DNA from: Porodaedalea pini
Lineage: Eukaryota; Basidiomycota; Agaricomycetes; Hymenochaetales; Hymenochaetaceae
Direction: 5' to 3'
Assembly (NCBI GenBank): GCA_002794775.1
Contig: NBAY01000009.1
Location: 248,001 to 312,000, forward strand
Length of the DNA: 64,000 nt
The notes beneath the pieces were generated by a model. The model searched no databases and was not told the DNA's origin. It saw nothing but the letters and a program-made list of their open reading frames with translations. Both the position numbers and the translations under genes were made by a program. The first letter of the stretch is position 1. Every line of letters begins with the position of its first letter. Below, one piece after another: positions 46,561 through 55,999 of the stretch.

Positions 46561-48951
46561 TGATGTAGAGCCGTGCCAATCGTCCCATCACTGCTGATCA
46601 CTCCAGAAGCACTCGAGAACAGATTCCAATGTGTACCGATCAGTACCAGACTGAATCTGATCGGTCTGGTTTTAAAATCAGAACCCCACGATCGCATCAG
46701 CAACATGTTCCAAGACCTCTGAAAGTATACTGGAACGTACTGGAGATCTTATCTGGATGATTAGGGACGCAGTCACATAGAGCATACAGCTAAGACGCGT
46801 ACCGGACTGCTGTCCGACGACAGGAGCCACGTACCGATTGGATGATCTGAGTTCTGATGGAGCGCTGGTATGGTCAGACACAATGTGGACATTTTTCCTC
46901 ATTTTGAATTATGTTTTTCCTATGTTCTTCTGATTTCTATGTTCTCTAAGCATGCCTCTATGACCTATGACTTTTCCTTTTGACGTCTCTATGTTTCAAC
47001 TGATATGCACATTATGCCCATATGGAAATTATTAGTTGTAGATAGATCTTTGGACTTAGTATAAATATGCACCCCTTGTCATAGGTAGAGGACAAGTCAG
47101 TTCTACCAGTGAGTCTCCCTCAGAACAGGGTTACTTAAGTGTGATCTGTCTTAGTTCTCATAAACCTTGTTGTCATTCCATCTTTGTCTTAGTATCTCAT
47201 CTCTCGAAACCATCTCTTGTCCCATACTCCGTAACTTGAACCTTGTCACTCATAGTAATCGCATCGTACTGGTGTTGATTACCAATGCATACCAACTTTG
47301 TACCAGTCAAGAGCAGGCCCGGCAGGAGTTTCCAACCTTAGTTCTCGATATCAACACATACTGGTGTGTACTGTTATCGCGATGCAGACTCTTTTGTAGA
47401 CCGAACGGTCGACTCGAGGGCGAATCTATATTCTTCCCAAGGGAGACTGCGGTGACTCGATAGTCGAGGAGGGACGACCAAATAGAAACGGAGTGATCGA
47501 ACGCTCGAGACAGTGGCTCTTCTGGTTCAGAAACCTTGTCAAAGCGCTCGATTCTGTCAGAATTGAGCTCCCAACGCAGACCCTATAACTATAATGATTG
47601 ACGTCTGAAGTTGAGGAAGGTGCGGGGCCATGTCAGCCTGTTTCGGATGGTCCGAACCCCTGGATGGTGTTCGTCGAGCGTTCGAATGCGCTCGAAGAGG
47701 TGCTCGAAGGCGTTCGAGCGTACCCCGAAGTGATCGAGCGACTTCTTAGTAGGCGGCGAACGTGTGGGGCGACGGAAGTATGCAGGTATAATACCCTGTT
47801 GGGCTTGTCGGGCGCTCGGAGCTCTGGAATATCGGTTTCGGGCGTATGTGGTGAACCGAACGCGCTATTCGAGTGGTTGGCGAAGCTCGCTAAGGCAGAG
47901 CAGAGATGAACTGAAGATGGGAATGGCTTATGAGACTCGAAAAGTGTACTGTGCGGCGAACTGGGGGTGTATTCCCTCTACAGAATGAGTACAAAAGGTG
48001 TGCACTATTTATACTCTAGGCGAAATGAGCTCGGTACCGACGTCGAACGTACATACGGAGGTAGGGGAGTGCGTGCGGTGCGTATTCGAGTCAGAATAGT
48101 CGTATGTTATGGATGGAATGACTCGAGAACATGATGAATCACGAACTCGAAGGGGAATAATGGTTCGACATCAATAAAAAGACCAATGAAACCCGAGAAA
48201 CTTATCATGTGTCCATCCAACAACTCCATTCGAAGATCCTCGAGTGTTCCTCGGGCGTGATGGCGATGAATGCGCACCCTGGAAGTGATAGACAATGATA
48301 AATAATGCTCGAGCCCCATGGAGAACGCGGCGAACGACGGAATCCGGTCGTTCGAGCGTGATACATTCAACGTCGACAGCCTGGGAATCGTTCGAGCAAC
48401 CCATGGTGGAACCCGATGCGTTCCCTGAGCCCAACCGCGTAATCCAGCTGTGCTATAAGCGTTCGAACGAGTGGATACGAAGTGGAAAGAGTGCTCGAGC
48501 GCGCATATAGTGGGATACGGAATGAATATAAAGGAAATGAAGCGTTCGAGTGTGAATAGGACGTGGTATGAGTGTTCGAATGGGTGTATGAAAGTATTTG
48601 AACGTATGTATGAGGTTACTAATGGATCATATGAAAGATTCGAAGGTATATTGATGCTTGAATGGCCGAGTGTGACCATTCGAGCGTGTGAAATGCGAAG
48701 TGTAAGATAGACAGTGATGAAACGAAGTGCTTGACTGTGTTTATGGGGTTTGTATCTGTATATAATAATAAATAAAGCGGGTGGTATGCTGGGACGGCTG
48801 ACGCCTAAGCGCGAATCGAGCGCTACACCGTCACATACCATCACATACTGGTACGTTGAGTGATCTTACCACAGTCTACCCCTAACCTCCCAGAGCACAC
48901 GATCACGTCCCCAAAAGGACCGCTGATCCCAGACACCCCCAAGTCAGGATC
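46561..48951. mobile_element. 2391-bp unidentified insertion with TACAC duplication
   Basis: TACAC at 46556-46560 is repeated at 48952-48956, and removing the insert restores the element B gag-pol junction. The insert begins TGATGTAGAG and ends GTCAGGATC, so it is not a simple TG...CA LTR. The left third has an AGTATAAATATGCACC promoter-like stretch at about 47058 followed by a pyrimidine-rich leader, as in LTRs. The right two thirds (47400-48720) are packed with TTCGA/CTCGAG-like motifs. No recognisable protein. It may be a composite of two elements. Confidence 0.55.
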
Positions 48952-49635
48952 TACACCAGTGGGGGCTTCGTAATTGGAAAAGTCATCGACGTCATTTGCA
49001 TCTAGATATTGTACAGATGGTTGACTATATTTTATTGAGTCCAGATTCAAAGCCCCTTGTTCTTCTTGGTCAGTTGCCCCAATGGCTATGTCTGACCACT
49101 TGCAAAATCCTGCAAGTCGACAATCTCTTCATCATTGCCTTCCTCCTCCACATAGTCCTCCACTGTCAACCTCCGAGTGTCTACAACTTCCTCAAAGGCT
49201 GATTCCTTCATCATGCCCAGTTCATTGGTGAGGAAGTGATGCTTGCCTGGTGCCATCAGCAGCAGCATGCACTACACAATTGCCTTCCCCTATGGGCACT
49301 TGTCCTTAAAGTGACCCAGCTGGCCACAGATCCAGCATGCCCGTCATCATTGCACCTCATTCATTGAGACGTCCATTGGCTGACCAGCACCTCTGAAAGT
49401 GACACCAGTCACATTGCATTTGTCAATGTGGGGGGCCACCATCTGACAGTGAGCAGGTGGTGCTTGTTGTTGCTGCAGGCGTGGTGGGGGTGGGAATGTG
49501 CAACCTCGTTGGATGGCATGGATCTGTTGTTTGCCTCAGTCTATCTCAATGGCCTTCTTCTTCCAGTCGTCATACATTTTTGGGACCGGCATTGACCTCA
49601 ACACCCCATGGACTACCTTGACGTTCATCGTGTGC
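48952..49635 (-). pseudogene. Decayed gag 3' half of element B
   Basis: Reverse-strand match to Gag: ELGMMKESAFEEVVDTRRLT near 49150-49225, zinc-knuckle region near 49310, and DWKKKAIEID near 49535-49575. It breaks off at 49635 where another element is inserted, and resumes at 56971. Confidence 0.8.
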
Positions 49636-49757
49636 TGTAACACCAACTGGTTCATTGGGCACGGAATGAGTGGAATGCACACAATGTACGTCATGAAGTC
49701 GAAGAGCCTCGACTCAGCAATCAAGCAAAGTGGTACACCTGGATCGGTGGTGATTAC

Positions 49758-50170
49758 TGTTAGAACCTGAACCTTCACTTTTTCCTTTATTTTCCCTTTT
49801 ACCATTTCCTTTATTATATTCGTCCTTTTCATTATATTTACCCATCTTACACAATCATTCCCACACTACCTTCATTCGTTCCATTCCCACTCGTTATGTA
49901 ATGTTAGGTAATATAGTCTCACGGTCGTCGCTATATAAGGTCTCAGGAATCGCATGAACTCCTTGTTCTGCTTTTCCTCTTACCTCCGCGACGACCTAGG
50001 TGAGACTCGTCCCCCTTGTATTAGTTTAGACTTGTATTAATCCTCTTACCTCCGCGACGACCTAGCCTGAGTAAGCGTGTCCCGAGTCTACGCTCGAGTA
50101 TAGCACGTCCCAGACGACAGTCAGCCGAGGCCTGCCCAGTCCGAGTCGTCTCCCGGACTCCCGCCTAACA
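49758..50170 (+). repeat. 5' LTR of the intact Gypsy element
   Basis: TGTTAGAACC...CGCCTAACA. TATATAA is at 49932-49938, and the likely RNA start GTTCTGCTTTT at 49965. A direct repeat inside (CCTCTTACCTCCGCGACGACCTAG, twice, near 49976 and 50043) lies in the R/U5 part. Confidence 0.93.
49965..49975 (+). promoter_or_regulatory. Predicted RNA 5' end that can pair with the primer-binding site
   Basis: GTTCTGCTTTT begins 33 nt after the start of the TATA box and is the exact reverse complement of the 11 bases at 50172-50182. The last ATG before it (49957) would lie upstream of the transcript. Confidence 0.7.
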
Positions 50171-50171
50171 T

Positions 50172-50182
50172 AAAAGCAGAAC
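50172..50182 (+). promoter_or_regulatory. Primer-binding site for self-priming
   Basis: AAAAGCAGAAC lies one base after the 5' LTR. It pairs perfectly over 11 nt with the predicted RNA start, the mechanism described for the Tf1/sushi group of chromoviruses. It does not resemble the common initiator-Met tRNA site (TGGTATCAGAGC). Confidence 0.75.
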
Positions 50183-50880
50183 CTCACCCAGGCTCATCCC
50201 CAGCGTAAGTCGTCGCTGTTGACTCGCCTTCACTCGGTCTAGAGGAGCGCTCCCCTCGACGGACTTGACGTGTAAACCCCCTAAACGACAACCCTCAACC
50301 CTGCCCGGACGTTTTCGGACGTTCGTGTATTACGTAAATATATCAACCGACATTTCCCGACCCTGGCTCTACGAATTAGCCTCTGGTGGAGCACGCACCT
50401 AACGTGGACGTGGGTAACGAGACGAGTCCAAACTTCGACGACAATCTCGTTTGTAATCTCACTCGGATCCTACCGCCTCGTCATCAACTTCGCTGACGAA
50501 CCCGCTCAACGTTGGCGTAACCCCGGATCGAACGCGCGACCGATCCCTGTCCCTCCGCCAACGTCAAGATAGATCTCACCGACGAACAGCAACGGGCCCT
50601 TCCTGCTTCAGCCCGTTGGGATCCAGACCGACCAGGCTACGTCGCGACCAATAATAGCGGCGTCACTCACGACATCTGGTGGAGTGAAATCCGGCGCAGC
50701 TGGTATTCATCAGACGAACGAGGGAGGAGAGCAAGGTGGCCCCCAGCCGCTCCGTCGTCACCTGCACCTTCAACGTCTACGGTCAACCTACCACCGACCC
50801 CAGGTCCTTACCGTGAAACCAACAGAGACCCCTCACCGCCGACTCCTCCAGAACCTTCGACACCCGCACCCGAACCCGCG
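50183..50880 (+). other. ATG-free leader with a conserved open frame joined to gag
   Basis: From the predicted RNA start to the gag ATG (49965-50880) I find no ATG. The gag frame is open back to a TAA at about 50515, and its translation (for example DIWWSEIRRSWYSS near 50669-50710) is also recognisable in element B (DIWWSEIQHGWYLT) and copy 1 (NIWWSDIRKAWYST). It may encode an N-terminal Gag extension started from a non-ATG codon. A GTAAGT at 50204 is a possible splice donor. Confidence 0.6.
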
Positions 50881-51960
50881 ATGTCAGCAGAAGGTTTCAG
50901 CCAACAGCAAATGGCGCAGATCGCGGCCATCGTTGCGAATGCCTTCGCCCATCAGGTGAACAACGCCCCAGCACCGGTCGCGGCCGCTAACCCCCCGACC
51001 CCCAACATAGATGTCGCCCGGCCACGAGAATTCACTGGTGGCGACGATTACCTCGACTTCAGACGTGAAGTCCTCCTTTTTGTATCCGCAAATCCAAGTC
51101 GATACCCTACGTCAGAGAGTAAGATTTATGTAGCTCTCTCCTACCTGAAGGGTGGTAATGCGGCGACGTGGGCGCAGAACTACGTCGAGGAGTCGACAAC
51201 ATCGGGGATCGTCACCTTCACCGACAGCTGGGAAAGATTCCAGGAACGACTCGACGCCTCGTTCGACGACCCGAATCGCAAGGAGAAAGCGCTGAAGGAT
51301 TTCCGAGACAAGGTTCAAAAGGACCTAACTGCGGACGAGTTCTTCCAGAAGTTCGACGTGATAATTAAGTGCGCCGAGTTGAAAGACGACAGCGTCATCT
51401 GCGATCGCCTCAAGCGGGCGATGAACATCGAGGTGGTCCGTGGAGTGCTAAGGTCGATGCCAGTCCCAACGAAATACGAGGATTGGAAGAACAAGGCGAT
51501 TGAAATAGACCGCGGCGAACAGCAGATTCGCGCTATCCAACGAGGACGCGCCTTTCTTCCCCCTCCTCGCCTACCACAACAAGCGCCCCCAGCTCGCCGT
51601 CAGGTAGCGGCCCCTCACGTCGACAGACGCGATGCGACCGGCGTCACCTTTGGAGGCGCTGGTCAACCGATGGACGTCTCGATGAACGAGGCACAACGAC
51701 GACGTGCGTGCTGGATCTGTGGTGGGCTGGGCCACTTTAAAGACAAGTGCCCACAGGCGAAACCGATCATCCAGCGCATGCTGGAACTGATGGCGCCAGG
51801 CAAACGTCGTGTCCTCGCCGACGAGCTCGGAGCGATGAAGGAGTCGGCCTTCGAGGAAGTCGTAGACACTCGGAGGTCGACGGTGGAGGACTATGTGGAG
51901 GAAGAAGGCGATAACGAAGAGGTCGTCGACTCGCAGGGTTTTGCGAATGGTCAGGCGTAG
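50881..51960 (+). CDS. gag: Gag polyprotein of the intact Gypsy element
   Basis: 359 residues from the first ATG of the transcript. The N-terminal part is helical (MSAEGFSQQQMAQIAAIVAN). A capsid-like region includes RPREFTGGDDYLDFRREVLL, YLKGGNAATWAQNYVEE, FQERLDASFDDPNRKEKAL and RSMPVPTKYEDWKNKAIEID. A CCHC zinc knuckle (CWICGGLGHFKDKC, nt about 51713-51754) follows for RNA binding. Gag should assemble the cytoplasmic virus-like particle in which the RNA is copied. The frame ends at TAG 51958 and overlaps the pol frame, open from 51915, by about 45 nt. The open frame also extends about 120 codons upstream without an ATG. Confidence 0.92.
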   Translation: MSAEGFSQQQMAQIAAIVANAFAHQVNNAPAPVAAANPPTPNIDVARPREFTGGDDYLDFRREVLLFVSANPSRYPTSESKIYVALSYLKGGNAATWAQNYVEESTTSGIVTFTDSWERFQERLDASFDDPNRKEKALKDFRDKVQKDLTADEFFQKFDVIIKCAELKDDSVICDRLKRAMNIEVVRGVLRSMPVPTKYEDWKNKAIEIDRGEQQIRAIQRGRAFLPPPRLPQQAPPARRQVAAPHVDRRDATGVTFGGAGQPMDVSMNEAQRRRACWICGGLGHFKDKCPQAKPIIQRMLELMAPGKRRVLADELGAMKESAFEEVVDTRRSTVEDYVEEEGDNEEVVDSQGFANGQA

Positions 51961-51978
51961 CCATCGGGGCGACTGACC
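51936..51978 (+). promoter_or_regulatory. -1 ribosomal frameshift signal between gag and pol
   Basis: The heptamer G_GGT_TTT (51936-51942) has the canonical X_XXY_YYZ phase in the gag frame. A 6-nt spacer (51943-51948) is followed by a hairpin whose outer stem GGTCAG (51949-51954) pairs with CTGACC (51973-51978) and whose inner GCC/GGC can also pair. The pol frame is exactly -1. Both arms are kept in older copies. Confidence 0.75.
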
Positions 51979-54900
51979 AAGAAGAACAAGAGACTTCGAA
52001 TCTGGATCCGCTAAAATATAACCAACCGTTTGTACAATACGTAGATGCGAACAACGTCGATGGTTTTCCCGATTACGAAGTCTCCACCGGTGTGAACAAG
52101 AATGAAGAATACAAACAACTGTTCATGAGAGGAACTGGCGGACGCCAGCTGGACCTTCTCCTGACCGTCGAGCATGAAATAGCTGGTGAGGCGAGAGAGG
52201 TAGATGCGCATGCCCTTGTGGATTCGGGATGCACGGGATCCTGCATCGACGTCAGGTTTGTCGAGAGGTACGGGTTGGAAACGAAACGCTACATTCGACC
52301 CCTCGCGGTGCTGAACGCCGATGGCACGCACAATGAGGCCGGATTGATCGAGGAGTACGTTGACGTCGAACTCATGATCGGCTGTCATCAGGAGAAGATC
52401 GTCCTCGCAGTAACGTCCCTAGCGTCATCGAACATCTTCCTGGGGTACGACTGGCTTCGACGTCACAATCCGGAGGTCGACTGGAAAACGGGCTCGATCG
52501 AATTCACCCGCTGTCCAGAAGAATGTGCGATCGAGAGGGAGCCGGTGGAGGACCTAGGCGAGGTGAAGAAGGTGGTGGAACAGATGAGGAGGGTGAGTGA
52601 GATGCGAATGGACAAGACGTCCTGGCCCGCATACCTCAACGACTACGCCGACGTTTTCAGCGAAAAAGGTTTCGAGAAGCTGCCGGAACACCGACCCTGG
52701 GACCATGTCATCGACTTGAAGCCCGACTTCAAACCGAGCGACTGTAAGATCTACCCGCTCACGCCGACTGAGCAGCAGTCACTCAAGGACTTCCTTGATG
52801 AGAACCTGAAGTCGGGTCGCATTCGACGGTCGATATCGCCCATGGCGTCGCCCTTCTTCTTCATTAAGAAGGCCGACAAATCGCTACGCCCCATCCAGGA
52901 TTACCGTAAGCTCAATGACGGTACAATCAAGAACAAGTATCCCCTCCCTCTCATTGACGAACTCGTCGACAAGGTCAAGAAAGCGAAATACATCACTAAG
53001 CTTGACCTTCGCTGGGGGTACTACAATATCCGGATCCGCGAGGGTGACGAATGGAAAGCAGCGTTTCGCACGAACATGGGCCTCTTCGAACCGACGGTCA
53101 TGTTTTTTGGCCTTTGCAACGCGCCGGCCACGTTCCAGGCCTTTGTCAACCACATCTTTAAGGACCTAATCTACGCGAACTTGATCATCGTATACCTCGA
53201 CGACATCCTGATCCTCTCGGAAACCATTGAGGAGCATATCGAAACGTCGAGGCGCGTACTCCAGATCCTCCGAGAGAATGGCCTGTACCTGAAGCCTGAG
53301 AAGTGCGAGTTTGACGCCAAGGTCGTCAAATACCTCGGCCACATCATCGGCAATGGAGAGATCAGGGCTGACCCGGCAAAGACAGAGGCGATTGCGAACT
53401 GGCCAGTTCCACGGAACCTCAAGGAGCTGCAACAGTTCCTCGGCATGGGAAACTGGCTGAGACGGTTTATTAAGGACTACAGCAAGGTGGTCCGACCGTT
53501 GACGTCGTTAACGGGCAAGAAGGACTGGGTATGGGAGACCGAACAGCAGGAAGCGTTCGAGGAGCTGAGACGACGTCTCTGCTCACCTCCAGTCCTAGCC
53601 ATCGCCAATGACGAGGGCCCTTTCCGCGTAGAAGCGGACTCGTCGAACTTTGCGCTCGGTGGTGTGTTGTTGCAGAAGCAGGAAGGGAAGTGGAGAGTGA
53701 TCGCCTACAGGTCAGAGGCACTTGAACTGGCGGAACGAAACTACGAGATCTACGACAAGGAGATGCTCGCGATCGTTTCGGCGCTCAAGGAGTGGCGGCA
53801 ATACCTCCTTGGCGCTCGCCACAAAATTGAAATCTGGTCCGACCACACCAACCTCACCTACTTCAGGTCAGCGCAGAAGCTGAGCTATCGTCAAGCTCGC
53901 TGGCGAACCGAACTTGAGGAATTCGACTTCCACCTCGAACACAAGTCGGGGAAGACAATGGGCAAGGCCGACTTGCTGTCACGCAAGGCGGGCTATGATC
54001 AGGGCAAGGATGACAATGATGGCGTCGTGTTCATCAAGGAGAAATGGTTGAACCGTGGGGTGGTAAGGACGTCGCGTGATGAAATGTTGGAACGAGTGGG
54101 TGAAGCGCAGAGAGCCCAAGACGAGTCGGAGAGGCCGACGAATATGGTGAAGGTCGACGGGTTGTGGCGAATGAAAGGCAAGGTGTACGTGCCGTCGACA
54201 ATGAAGGAAGCGGTATTGCGGGAGTACCACGACTCGACCCTGGCAGGACATCCTGGATCGTCGAAGACGGTCGAACTGGTACGTCGAGACTTCTGGTGGG
54301 CGTCAATGTTCTCCGATGTCCGAACATACGTCCGAGGATGCAACCGTTGCCAACGGACGAAAGCCTTAAGAACGTCGAGGTCGAGACCGCTTCATCCTAA
54401 CGCGATCCCTGAAGGTCCCTGGGAGATCGTCACGGTCGACCTAATCGGAGAACTCCCAGACTCTAAGGGACACAATGCAATCTGCGTCTTCGTGGACAGA
54501 TTCTCGAAACAGATGCATGCCATCCCGACGACGACGAAACTGTCAGCGGAAGGCATGGCTCAGTTATACCGAGACCACGTCTTCCGCCTCCATGGCCTAC
54601 CGAAGAAGATCATCCACGACCGAGGCACACAGTTCGATGCGTCGATGATGAAGGAGCTATACAAACTCCTACACATCGAAGGCAACCCGTCAACGGCATA
54701 CCACCCACAAACGGACGGTCAGACGGAACGTGTCAATCAAGAGCTCGAACAGTACCTCCGGCTCTTCGTCGATCATCGGCAATCGGACTGGAAGGACTGG
54801 CTCCCCCTCGCAGAGTTCGCCTACAACAACCGCAAACATTCAGCGACAAGGATGTCACCCTTCTACGCAAACACCGGACGTCACCCTATGAGCTTCGACA

Positions 54901-55586
54901 CCGTACGAACTTCCTCTGCCAACATGTCGGCGGAAGAATTCGCCAAGCACATCAAGGAGACTCATCGCGTTGCTAAGGACAATCTAGTCAAGGCAGCAGA
55001 GGACATGAAGCGCTACCATGACCGGACAGCAGGAGCTTCGGTGGAGTACAAGGCTGGAGACAAAGTCTTCCTTGACGGGCGAAACATCAGTACGGACTCG
55101 CCGACGAAGAAACTCGCAGACAAATGGTACGGCCCCTTTGACATCGTCGACAAGGTAGGAGCGAGCGCGTACAAGCTCAAACTCCCGAAGCGATGGAAAA
55201 AGGTCCACCCTGTCTTCAACGAAGCCCTGTTGAAACCCGCCGTCAAACCGTCCTTTGAAAGCCAGAAGCAACCGCCGCCGCCGCCGCCAGACATCGTCGA
55301 CAACGAGGAGGAATACGAACTCGAGGAAGTCTTAGACTCACGTCTGCACCGAGGGAAACTACAGTACCTTGTCAAGTGGGTCGGCTACAATGAACCTACT
55401 TGGCAGCCTGAGACGGACTTCGGCGAGAACGCGAAGGAGGCGATCGCTGAGTTCTACCTCAAACATCCCGGTGCACCTCGGAAACTTGACATCCCTCGTC
55501 AACGACTCCGTCCGCTCTTCGTCGACACCGAGCCTGACGACCGCGATCATGGTTGGTCGGGACGCCCAACCTTGAAGGGGGGGTAA
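51957..55586 (+). CDS. pol: Pol polyprotein with C-terminal chromodomain
   Basis: The frame is open from 51915 to the stop at 55584-55586 and is entered by -1 shift from Gag. The first recognisable part is about 1164 residues from 52092; there is no ATG near the start. Order: aspartic protease (ALVDSGCTGSCID, about 52210), reverse transcriptase with catalytic YLDD (53191-53202) and motif [20 protein letters not shown], RNase H (EADSSNFALGG near 53630; DKEMLAIV; WSDHTNL), integrase with HHCC zinc finger (YHDSTLAGHPG ... CNRCQ, 54220-54360), catalytic Asp (TVDLIGEL, 54432-54455), IHDRGTQFDA and YHPQTDGQTERVNQE, then a chromodomain (YLVKWVGYNEPTWQPE, about 55313-55470). All active-site residues look intact. 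The chromodomain is expected to steer integration to heterochromatin marks, consistent with its landing in repeats. Confidence 0.93.
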   Translation, partial: VAIGATDQEEQETSNLDPLKYNQPFVQYVDANNVDGFPDYEVSTGVNKNEEYKQLFMRGTGGRQLDLLLTVEHEIAGEAREVDAHALVDSGCTGSCIDVRFVERYGLETKRYIRPLAVLNADGTHNEAGLIEEYVDVELMIGCHQEKIVLAVTSLASSNIFLGYDWLRRHNPEVDWKTGSIEFTRCPEECAIEREPVEDLGEVKKVVEQMRRVSEMRMDKTSWPAYLNDYADVFSEKGFEKLPEHRPWDHVIDLKPDFKPSDCKIYPLTPTEQQSLKDFLDENLKSGRIRRSISPMASPFFFIKKADKSLRPIQDYRKLNDGTIKNKYPLPLIDELVDKVKKAKYITKLDLRWGYYNIRIREGDEWKAAFRTNMGLFEPTVMFFGLCNAPATFQAFVNHIFKDLIYANLIIVYLDDILILSETIEEHIETSRRVLQILRENGLYLKPEKCEFDAKVVKYLGHIIGNGEIRADPAKTEAIANWPVPRNLKELQQFLGMGNWLRRFIKDYSKVVRPLTSLTGKKDWVWETEQQEAFEELRRRLCSPPVLAIANDEGPFRVEADSSNFALGGVLLQKQEGKWRVIAYRSEALELAERNYEIYDKEMLAIVSALKEWRQYLLGARHKIEIWSDHTNLTYFRSAQKLSYRQARWRTELEEFDFHLEHKSGKTMGKADLLSRKAGYDQGKDDNDGVVFIKEKWLNRGVVRTSRDEMLERVGEAQRAQDESERPTNMVKVDGLWRMKGKVYVPSTMKEAVLREYHDSTLAGHPGSSKTVELVRRDFWWASMFSDVRTYVRGCNRCQRTKALRTSRSRPLHPNAIPEGPWEIVTVDLIGELPDSKGHNAICVFVDRFSKQMHAIPTTTKLSAEGMAQLYRDHVFRLHGLPKKIIHDRGTQFDASMMKELYKLLHIEGNPSTAYHPQTDGQTERVNQELEQYLRLFVDHRQSDWKDWLPLAEFAYNNRKHSATRMSPFYANTGRHPMSFDTVRTSSANMSAEEFAKHIKETHRVAKDNLVKAAEDMKRYHDRTAGASVEYKAGDKVFLDGRNISTDSPTKKLADKWYGPFDIVDKVGASAYKLKLPKRWKKVHPVFNEALLKPAVKPSFESQKQPPPPPPDIVDNEEEYELEEVLDSRLHRGKLQYLVKWVGYNEPTWQPETDFGENAKEAIAEFYLKHPGAPRKLDIPRQRLRPLFVDTEPDDRDHGWSGRPTLKGG
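55574..55586 (+). promoter_or_regulatory. Polypurine tract before the 3' LTR
   Basis: GAAGGGGGGG at 55574-55583, then TAA, then the LTR. It overlaps the last pol codons. The run of seven G primes plus-strand DNA in related elements and is present in the older copies too. Confidence 0.85.
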
Positions 55587-55999
55587 TGTTAGAACCTGAA
55601 CCTTCACTTTTTCCTTTATTTTCCCTTTTACCATTTCCTTTATTATATTCGTCCTTTTCATTATATTTACCCATCTTACACAATCATTCCCACACTACCT
55701 TCATTCGTTCCATTCCCACTCGTTATGTAATGTTAGGTAATATAGTCTCACGGTCGTCGCTATATAAGGTCTCAGGAATCGCATGAACTCCTTGTTCTGC
55801 TTTTCCTCTTACCTCCGCGACGACCTAGGTGAGACTCGTCCCCCTTGTATTAGTTTAGACTTGTATTAATCCTCTTACCTCCACGACGACCTAGCCTGAG
55901 TAAGCGTGTCCTGAGTCTACGCTCGAGTATAGCACGTCCCAGACGACAGTCAGCCGAGGCCTGCCCAGTCCGAGTCGTCTCCCGGACTCCCGCCTAACA
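55587..55999 (+). repeat. 3' LTR of the intact Gypsy element
   Basis: 413 bp, identical in length to the 5' LTR. The two differences seen are A at 55883 (5' LTR G at 50054) and T at 55912 (5' LTR C at 50083), both at CpG sites. Confidence 0.95.

Larger units (their letters stand above)
49758..55999 (+). mobile_element. Structurally intact Gypsy chromovirus, target duplication ATTAC
   Basis: LTRs 49758-50170 and 55587-55999 (413 bp each) differ at two bases only. ATTAC flanks both sides (49753-49757 and 56000-56004). Primer-binding site, gag, frameshift signal, full pol with chromodomain and polypurine tract are all present. Nothing visible would prevent activity, making it the youngest element here. 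Confidence 0.95.

Noticed and set aside
47598..47988. Open frames of about 100 codons in the TTCGA-rich insertion
   Set aside because: Composition follows the repeated motif, with no conserved domain or start context; not called as a gene.
50171..50182. Initiator tRNA-Met primer-binding site
   Set aside because: The sequence does not resemble TGGTATCAGAGC and instead matches the element's own RNA start over 11 nt.
53979..54343. Minus-strand frames inside the intact pol
   Set aside because: Antisense shadows of an intact Pol reading frame.
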